In this document: positions 6,657-11,008 of the stretch, in pieces
Numbering within the stretch: the stretch's first letter is position 1
How the letters are laid out: every line of letters starts with the position of its first letter
Origin: Candidatus Babeliales bacterium
GTDB taxonomy: Bacteria > Babelota > Babeliae > Babelales > JACPOV01
Direction: 5' to 3'
Assembly (NCBI GenBank): GCA_020050475.1
Contig: JAGVKP010000123.1
Location: 1 to 11,008, forward strand
Length of the DNA: 11,008 bases
Notes under the pieces: generated by a model
Told to the model about the DNA's origin: nothing
What the model saw: the letters and a program-made list of their open reading frames with translations, nothing else
Databases searched by the model: none
Position numbers and translations under genes: made by a program

Positions 6657-8041
6657 GCGTACGGGTACGATTTGCTCCATCACCAACTGGCCACCTTCAT
6701 ATAGGTGGACTGAGAACAGCGCTTTTTAATTGGCTGTTTGCGCGCCATCATGGCGGCACTTTTTTAGTGCGCATCGAAGATACTGATCTTGAGCGCTCAA
6801 AGGCGACATTTACTGAATCCATTCTTGATTCACTTGAGTGGGCTGATTTGCAATCTGATGAGCCGCTGGTAACCCAAACCGAGCGCATGGCGATCTACAA
6901 GCAACATATTGATCAGCTCGTGCAGGAAAAAAAGGCCTATCGTTGCTTTTGCGCAGCGCAGCCGATGCGCAGTGAAGAGGACTATTTTAAATACGATGGT
7001 AAATGCCGCATACGCAAGCCACAACCAGGTGATGAGCAGCTGCCGCATGTTGTTCGTATAACATTACCGCTTGAGCAAAAAACGATCGAATTTGATGATA
7101 GTATCCGTGGGCGCATTATTTTTGAAACGACGCAGCTTGATGATTTTATCATTGCGCGTACTGATGGTTCGCCTATTTATAATTTTGTCGTGGTCGTTGA
7201 TGATGCGCTTATGAAAATAACGCATGTGATTCGCGGTGAAGATCATATTTCAAATACCCCAAAGCAGATTGTATTGTATCAGGCATTTGGCTTTCCGTTA
7301 CCGCAGTTTGCTCATTTGCCCCTTATCTTGGGGCCAAGTGGCGCACGATTAAGCAAGCGTGATGCAGCCACGGCAGTTACTGATTACAAAAAAAATGGGT
7401 ATTTGGCTGATGCGCTCTGCAACTATTTGGTCAGACTTGGGTGGTCACATGGTGATCAAGAAATTTTTACGCGAGCTGAGCTTATTAAACTTTTTACGCT
7501 CGATGCGGTAGGAAAAAAAAGTGCTATTTTTGATCAAAACAAATTAGATTCTGTTAATAGTACGTATATTCGATCTGCACAAGCGCACGATTTATTAGTA
7601 TTGATGCTGCGAGATGTTCGCTCCGATTTAAAACTAGTTTTAGAAAAATGGGATGATGATCGAATTATAAAAGCAATTGCACTCTATAAAGATCGCGTCA
7701 AAACGCTCGTTGAGCTTGCTCGTGAAATCGAAGGGCTTTATTGCCAATCGATGAGGGCAACCAAAGATGAGATTCAGCTAACGCTCGGTATGGCGGGAGT
7801 CCAGTTTCTCGACGAATATAAAAAACTTTTAGAACGCTCCGCGCCAGAAATGATTGGTCAGGCGACTAAAGATTTTGCTCAGCAAAAAAAGATAAAGCTG
7901 GTCGAATTGACGCAACCGTTGCGCTTAGCACTCACTGGTAAAATTAATGGGCCGGGTGTCTTTGATCTTATCTATTTTTTAACGTTGCCGGAAAGTAGCA
8001 GACGTATTGCTAGTTTCTTGACTGACTATGTACAATCGTAA
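6653..8041 (+). CDS. gltX: Glutamyl-tRNA synthetase
   Basis: A class I aminoacyl-tRNA synthetase that charges tRNA-Glu with glutamate in the cytoplasm. The protein is 462 residues, close to the usual 465-500. It starts with VRVRFAPSPTGHLHIGG, containing the HIGH-type signature at residues 16-19; the KMSKS-type loop is LSKRD at 233-237. The catalytic domain also shows EDTD (42-45), HVIRGEDHISNTPKQ (191-205) and the YDGKCR element near 114-119. A partial zinc-binding pattern C98-x-C100 ... C118 is present without an obvious fourth ligand. The C-terminal half (~300-462) is the helical anticodon-binding region. ATG 6653 is chosen because the conserved N-terminus begins there, AGGA lies 6 bases upstream, and it overlaps the previous stop as ATGA. 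Discriminating versus non-discriminating charging cannot be decided by eye. Confidence 0.96.
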   Translation: MSVRVRFAPSPTGHLHIGGLRTALFNWLFARHHGGTFLVRIEDTDLERSKATFTESILDSLEWADLQSDEPLVTQTERMAIYKQHIDQLVQEKKAYRCFCAAQPMRSEEDYFKYDGKCRIRKPQPGDEQLPHVVRITLPLEQKTIEFDDSIRGRIIFETTQLDDFIIARTDGSPIYNFVVVVDDALMKITHVIRGEDHISNTPKQIVLYQAFGFPLPQFAHLPLILGPSGARLSKRDAATAVTDYKKNGYLADALCNYLVRLGWSHGDQEIFTRAELIKLFTLDAVGKKSAIFDQNKLDSVNSTYIRSAQAHDLLVLMLRDVRSDLKLVLEKWDDDRIIKAIALYKDRVKTLVELAREIEGLYCQSMRATKDEIQLTLGMAGVQFLDEYKKLLERSAPEMIGQATKDFAQQKKIKLVELTQPLRLALTGKINGPGVFDLIYFLTLPESSRRIASFLTDYVQS

Positions 8042-8066
8042 TTAAACCAATGAGGCGATGAATAGA

Positions 8067-8318
8067 ATGGCACAGTTTGATACGCATGATACGCAAGAAA
8101 AAGTTATAGCAATTATTGCTGAAGTTCTTCATATTCCCAAAGAGCAGATCAGTGGGGAAGCAACGCTTGATCAACTTGGTGCGGATTCGCTTGATAAACT
8201 TGAAATCGTGATGAAGCTTGAAGAAATGTTTGGCATTGAAATTGACGATGAGCAGGCCGCTCAAATTAATTCAATCAGCCAAGCGATTGAAAAAATTCAT
8301 CAAATGAGAAGCAAGTAG
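8067..8318 (+). CDS. acpP: Acyl carrier protein
   Basis: ACP carries growing acyl chains on a 4'-phosphopantetheine arm for fatty acid and phospholipid synthesis. The 83-residue acidic helical protein contains the attachment motif LGADSLDKLEIV with Ser41, followed by the typical helix KLEEMFGIEIDDE. GAGG at 8052-8055 is 11 bases before ATG 8067 but only 2 bases before an in-frame ATG at 8058, so 8067 is preferred; starting at 8058 would add Met-Asn-Arg. It lies 25 bases after gltX and in the same run as plsX, which uses acyl-ACP. A convergent gene ends 23 bases downstream. Confidence 0.94.
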   Translation: MAQFDTHDTQEKVIAIIAEVLHIPKEQISGEATLDQLGADSLDKLEIVMKLEEMFGIEIDDEQAAQINSISQAIEKIHQMRSK

Positions 8319-8341
8319 TAGTTGTTTTAAGTTGCGCTACC

Positions 8342-9100
8342 TCAAGCTTGTGTCGTGTTATTTTTGAATGAATGAGTCATTTGGCGAGCAAGCACTAATC
8401 TTTCTTCATCAGATGGATGGGTAGGCTCTGGAGCTTGGGCTGGTGATTTTTCCATCCAATAGCTTATATACTCGAGATATCCGTCAGCGTAATCTGGTCC
8501 ATGCTCAGCGCATAAAATATCAGCGCGTATTTCAGTAAATCGACGAAATTCATTAAGTGGGCAGGTAAATGAATCAGAGTGAGCGAGTCCCGTTTTTTGC
8601 ATGATAATTTCATCCATGAGCATATCCTGATAGATAAAGTGAATGAGCTCATGGCCAATGATATACTTCTTGCCCTTAATTGAATAGGTATTAAGTTTTT
8701 CTTCGTCGATGTAAATACTATTTCCGTGTGATGCGGCAGAACTTGGCATTTTGGCGCCATAAAAAGATACGGTAACCGGATTAATGCCAAACGCTGGCAA
8801 GATTTCTAGGCAGAGTTTTTGAGTTTCTTTGCTTATATTTTTGAATGTCGAATGAACTCTGGTATTCTTACTGCGGTTTTTGCTGAGCTGTTCATCACAT
8901 GCGGTCTTTGATGCGCCGGCAAGAGCTAGTTTTTTCCAGACGGTGCTTTCAAGTTCAGTTAAATAGCCAGAAGATGAGGTATTGATCTCGGTGCACCTAT
9001 TGATAACCGAAAGAAGCGTGCCTGCTGCACACAACCCCAGAACTACCAGCAAGGCACTAAGTAAAAGTTTGTTATTCATGAGCTTCGTTTCGTTATGCAT
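8342..9100 (-). CDS. Membrane-anchored M48-like zinc metallopeptidase, paralog A
   Basis: This 252-residue protein has an N-terminal hydrophobic anchor (~11-33), a charged helical linker (~45-105) and a metallopeptidase-like domain. The zinc site is HELIH at 150-154 with catalytic E151; the third ligand is probably E190 in RFTEIRADI, and THPSDEERL (227-235) matches the C-terminal M48-style HP motif. The topology suggests a domain outside the cytoplasm, tethered by one helix or released after cleavage. No lipobox is seen. It is the last gene of the paralog operon: ATG 9100 overlaps the stop of paralog B by 8 bases (ATGCATAA). An in-frame ATG at 9079 (residue 8) gives a cleaner signal-like N-terminus and is a real alternative start. 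The HExxH/ExxxD/HP combination supports M48 or a related gluzincin family; substrate unknown. Confidence 0.75.
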   Translation of the reverse strand: MHNETKLMNNKLLLSALLVVLGLCAAGTLLSVINRCTEINTSSSGYLTELESTVWKKLALAGASKTACDEQLSKNRSKNTRVHSTFKNISKETQKLCLEILPAFGINPVTVSFYGAKMPSSAASHGNSIYIDEEKLNTYSIKGKKYIIGHELIHFIYQDMLMDEIIMQKTGLAHSDSFTCPLNEFRRFTEIRADILCAEHGPDYADGYLEYISYWMEKSPAQAPEPTHPSDEERLVLARQMTHSFKNNTTQA

Positions 9101-9875
9101 GATTTATCCCAAATGATGCTAAAATCTGGTTTGAAAGTGCCAGGCGCTGTTCAAGTTTGGGATGCGTAGTACCCGTATTTTTTACTTTTGCGTCGAGCAA
9201 CTCTTGAATACATGCATGGTATCCGCGAGCGTAGTCGCTATTTTTTGATGCTGAATTAATGTCGGCACGCAGTTCATGAAAACGCGAAAGTTCATTGAGC
9301 GGACAATCTGCGGTCCTACCTTCCAGCCGCGTTGTTGTTTTGAGTATCTCACGTGCGATACTATCCTGCGTTATTAAATGTTGTAATTCATGTGCCAAGA
9401 GCCATTTTTGGCTGTGGCTAGCGAGCTTTCTCATCTCCGGTTCATTGATATAGATAGTACGTTTATGCGTCCATGCAGGGTGCGCTTGCGTGGTATTTAC
9501 CAGTACTACTGAGTTTGGGTTTACATCAAAATCGCGCAGTACGCCATGAACGAACTCTTTCATGGCTGTTGAAAGACTATCGACCTGTTTTTTTACCGTG
9601 TGTTCGCTCTTTTTCTCGCGCTCGATTTTTTGATCAATTAATTTTTTATCTGCGCCAGCTTGCGTAAGATGTTGCCATGCATTTTTTTCAAGTGCTTCCA
9701 AAAATTCTTTTAAATCAGTCTGACCAGTTGACGTGTCGCGTTGTTTTTGAACTAAAGACAAAGAGCTACTTTTTTTGTTTTTGTTATTGGTACAAAAATA
9801 AAGAGGTGCAGCTATGCCGATCGCAACAGCTGTGCCTAAAATAATAAGTTTTTTTGTTATCGTTATGTTTTCCAT
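9093..9875 (-). CDS. Membrane-anchored M48-like zinc metallopeptidase, paralog B
   Basis: A 260-residue paralog of the two neighbouring genes. It has an N-terminal hydrophobic anchor (~9-28), a Lys/Ser-rich linker (~30-110), a beta element RTIYINEPE (139-147), and the zinc site HELQH at 162-166 with catalytic E163. The third ligand is predicted as E201 in RFHELRADI, and THPKLEQRL lies at 237-245. The CPLNELSRF block just before the third ligand is shared with the sister genes. The ATG follows the stop of paralog C after one base, and an AGGAG at 9885-9889 (9 bases before the start) is embedded in the end of paralog C, so translation is probably coupled. Role and substrate are unknown. Confidence 0.78.
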   Translation of the reverse strand: MENITITKKLIILGTAVAIGIAAPLYFCTNNKNKKSSSLSLVQKQRDTSTGQTDLKEFLEALEKNAWQHLTQAGADKKLIDQKIEREKKSEHTVKKQVDSLSTAMKEFVHGVLRDFDVNPNSVVLVNTTQAHPAWTHKRTIYINEPEMRKLASHSQKWLLAHELQHLITQDSIAREILKTTTRLEGRTADCPLNELSRFHELRADINSASKNSDYARGYHACIQELLDAKVKNTGTTHPKLEQRLALSNQILASFGINHA

Positions 9876-9876
9876 C

Positions 9877-10650
9877 CTATGCTACTCCTACGGGTGATTG
9901 GTTAACTGACCCTGATATTTTCTGCGCCCATGCTAATCGCTCTGCGTGTTTCGGGTGGCAGGTGCCAAAGTCGGCGTTATTTTTCAACCAACCATGAGCA
10001 CGCTCCACATATCCTTGCGCAAATTCTGCTCCCAGTGATGCGGCCCTGATATCAGCTCTAAATTCAAAAAAGCGCGAGAGATAATTAATTGGGCAATCGG
10101 GAGATGTCGGGTTCAGCTTGAGATGATCGGTAAATTCTTCAACTACTTGTAACACCAGGGTATCACTGTTGATGATGTGCTGTGCCTCATGGCCAATGAC
10201 AAATTTCTTTGCTTGTTGGGTTAAGCCATTAAAAATATCTTGCGTAATATAGAGGCAACTATTGCCGGCGGCTGCTGCTGAATAACTTTTTTCTCGATGG
10301 TAAAGGGCTATGGTTTCAGGGTCTATGCCTGATTGAGTCAGTACGGTATCTACCAGCGTGCGCGTCGAAGTCGCAATTGATTTATCGATATGTCGCTTTG
10401 TAATTTTTTTTCGTAGCCCCTGCGCTTTTTGCACAACAGTTGCTTTATCAATATTTAGTTTTTTCAACTGTGCCCATGCTTCAGCCTCTTTTTCATCAAG
10501 AAAGGCCTGAGAATCGATAGTCTTTGTCGGTGCCTTGATAACGGGAGCTTTGCTAGATGTAAGAGTTATTACGCTTCCAATAATGAGCAGGCCGGCAATT
10601 GCCGAGACCGAGATAGCTAGATACTTAAGATAGCGGTGTATTGATTCCAT
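9877..10650 (-). CDS. Membrane-anchored M48-like zinc metallopeptidase, paralog C
   Basis: First gene of the three-gene protease operon, 257 residues. N-terminal anchor at ~9-30, helical charged linker (~45-105), a beta element CLYITQDIF (132-140), zinc site HEAQH at 154-158 with catalytic E155, third ligand predicted as E196 in RFFEFRADI, and CHPKHAERL at 231-239 in place of the sisters' THP. CPINYLSRF precedes the third ligand, as in the others. The start is set by a strong GGAGG 5 bases before ATG 10650. An upstream in-frame ATG at 10662 would place that ribosome binding site inside the gene and lies too near the predicted transcription start. The last residues SVNQSPVGVA are not shared with the paralogs. 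Cellular role unknown; an envelope-side protease is inferred. Confidence 0.78.
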   Translation of the reverse strand: MESIHRYLKYLAISVSAIAGLLIIGSVITLTSSKAPVIKAPTKTIDSQAFLDEKEAEAWAQLKKLNIDKATVVQKAQGLRKKITKRHIDKSIATSTRTLVDTVLTQSGIDPETIALYHREKSYSAAAAGNSCLYITQDIFNGLTQQAKKFVIGHEAQHIINSDTLVLQVVEEFTDHLKLNPTSPDCPINYLSRFFEFRADIRAASLGAEFAQGYVERAHGWLKNNADFGTCHPKHAERLAWAQKISGSVNQSPVGVA

Positions 10651-10655
10651 AAGAA

Positions 10656-10660
10656 CCTCC
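10656..10660 (-). promoter_or_regulatory. Strong ribosome binding site of paralog C
   Basis: GGAGG on the minus strand is 5 bases before ATG 10650 and immediately follows the alternative ATG at 10662. It decides the start codon in favour of 10650. Confidence 0.75.
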
Positions 10661-10673
10661 ATTTATATTTCTA

Positions 10674-10701
10674 ATTGTAAATATCATGGAGATTTAGTCA
10701 A
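10674..10701 (-). promoter_or_regulatory. Sigma70-type promoter of the protease operon
   Basis: On the minus strand TTGACT (10701-10696) and TACAAT (10679-10674) are separated by 16 bases; each matches 5 of 6 consensus positions. Transcription would start near 10667, leaving a leader of about 17 bases that contains the GGAGG site of paralog C. It lies in the 118-base gap between the partial paralog D and paralog C, implying C-B-A can be transcribed independently of D. Confidence 0.6.
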
Positions 10702-10768
10702 AATATGCGCAATTAATGGGCATACTTTGCTCGAAATGAGACATTATGGCTTGTAACGAGAGGAGATT

Positions 10769-11008
10769 TTAGCTTGTGAGGTTAAAAAAATGTCCAAGCG
10801 CGATGGACAGTTTTTTACGTTCTGCGGGTGCTGGATGGCTGGGTAGGGTACCGTAAATCGTCGTGTGCCATGGGTGATGGATATACAGATGGTACCCATA
10901 GAGGTAGTAGGGACTTTTTACCGCAGCAAGGATATCGGCGCGCAGTTCCATAAAATGAGATAACATATGGCACAGTGGTTCTTGGACCTCTTGTGCGATT
11001 GATCGTTC
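10769..11008 (-). CDS. M48-like metallopeptidase paralog D, C-terminal part (cut by window edge)
   Basis: The minus-strand frame is open to base 11008; 79 residues up to the TAA are visible. It contains HFMELRADILAA, aligning with the third-ligand block of the three neighbours, then a GYHLYIHH segment and SHPAPAERKKL, the counterpart of their HP...ERL motif. The HExxH zinc site would lie beyond the right edge and is not seen. The loop before the third ligand is about 12 residues shorter than in paralog B, and the CPLNE block is changed to EPLCHML. The internal ATG at 10966 falls within this conserved block and is not a plausible start. It is separated from paralog C by 118 bases and the promoter there, so it probably belongs to a preceding transcript. 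Confidence 0.6.
   Translation of the reverse strand, partial: ERSIAQEVQEPLCHMLSHFMELRADILAAVKSPYYLYGYHLYIHHPWHTTIYGTLPSHPAPAERKKLSIALGHFFNLTS

Noticed and set aside
8324..8348. Inverted repeat between acpP and the convergent protease gene as a bidirectional terminator
   Set aside because: The stem (AAGTTG with CAAGCTT) has a bulge, no adjacent T-run in either direction, and overlaps the paralog A stop region.
10769..10966. Separate 65-residue small protein
   Set aside because: The frame stays open to the window edge, and the visible sequence matches the C-terminal end of the neighbouring proteases, so it is the tail of a larger gene.

Overview
The window reads as a chromosomal segment of a bacterium that uses the standard genetic code (TGA is a stop, e.g. 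at the end of plsX), has mostly AAGGAG-type ribosome binding sites and packs its genes tightly. I see no transposase, phage gene, CRISPR array, tRNA or rRNA. The mixture of ordinary housekeeping genes, a signal-peptide-bearing HAD phosphatase with a D-x-G-G-V nucleophile motif, and a block of small membrane-anchored zinc-protease-like paralogs reminds me of Candidatus Dependentiae (TM6) or a similar host-associated Gram-negative lineage. That is an inference from memory of protein style, not a computed placement.

Left part (1-3573, + strand): the 3' two thirds of gyrA (DNA gyrase subunit A, entering from the left edge), then dprA (ssDNA-binding RecA loader for transformation) 6 bases later, then a NUDIX hydrolase. 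These are close enough to be co-transcribed. Next (3634-4488, +) is an exported HAD-family phosphatase with an N-terminal signal or lipoprotein-like leader.

Middle (4582-8318, +): a second housekeeping run, rpmF (ribosomal protein L32), plsX (acyl-ACP:phosphate acyltransferase), a single-pass membrane protein with TPR-like helices, gltX (glutamyl-tRNA synthetase, overlapping the TPR gene by 4 bases) and acpP (acyl carrier protein). PlsX and ACP are enzyme and substrate carrier of the same phospholipid-precursor step, so the run links lipid synthesis to translation. A hairpin plus T-run sits between plsX and the TPR gene and could reduce read-through.

Right part (8342-11008, - strand): a convergent block of four related genes, the last cut by the right edge. 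Each of the three complete ones encodes about 250-260 residues: an N-terminal membrane anchor, a linker, an HExxH zinc site, a downstream ExRAD (third zinc ligand) and a terminal HP...ERL motif, i.e. an M48-like metallopeptidase plan. The three complete genes form a tight operon (1-base gap, then 8-base overlap) behind a good sigma70-type promoter at 10674-10701. This tandem, strongly diverged protease array is the most unusual content of the window. No gene-free stretch exceeds 300 bases; the longest is about 118 bases (10651-10768) and holds that promoter.
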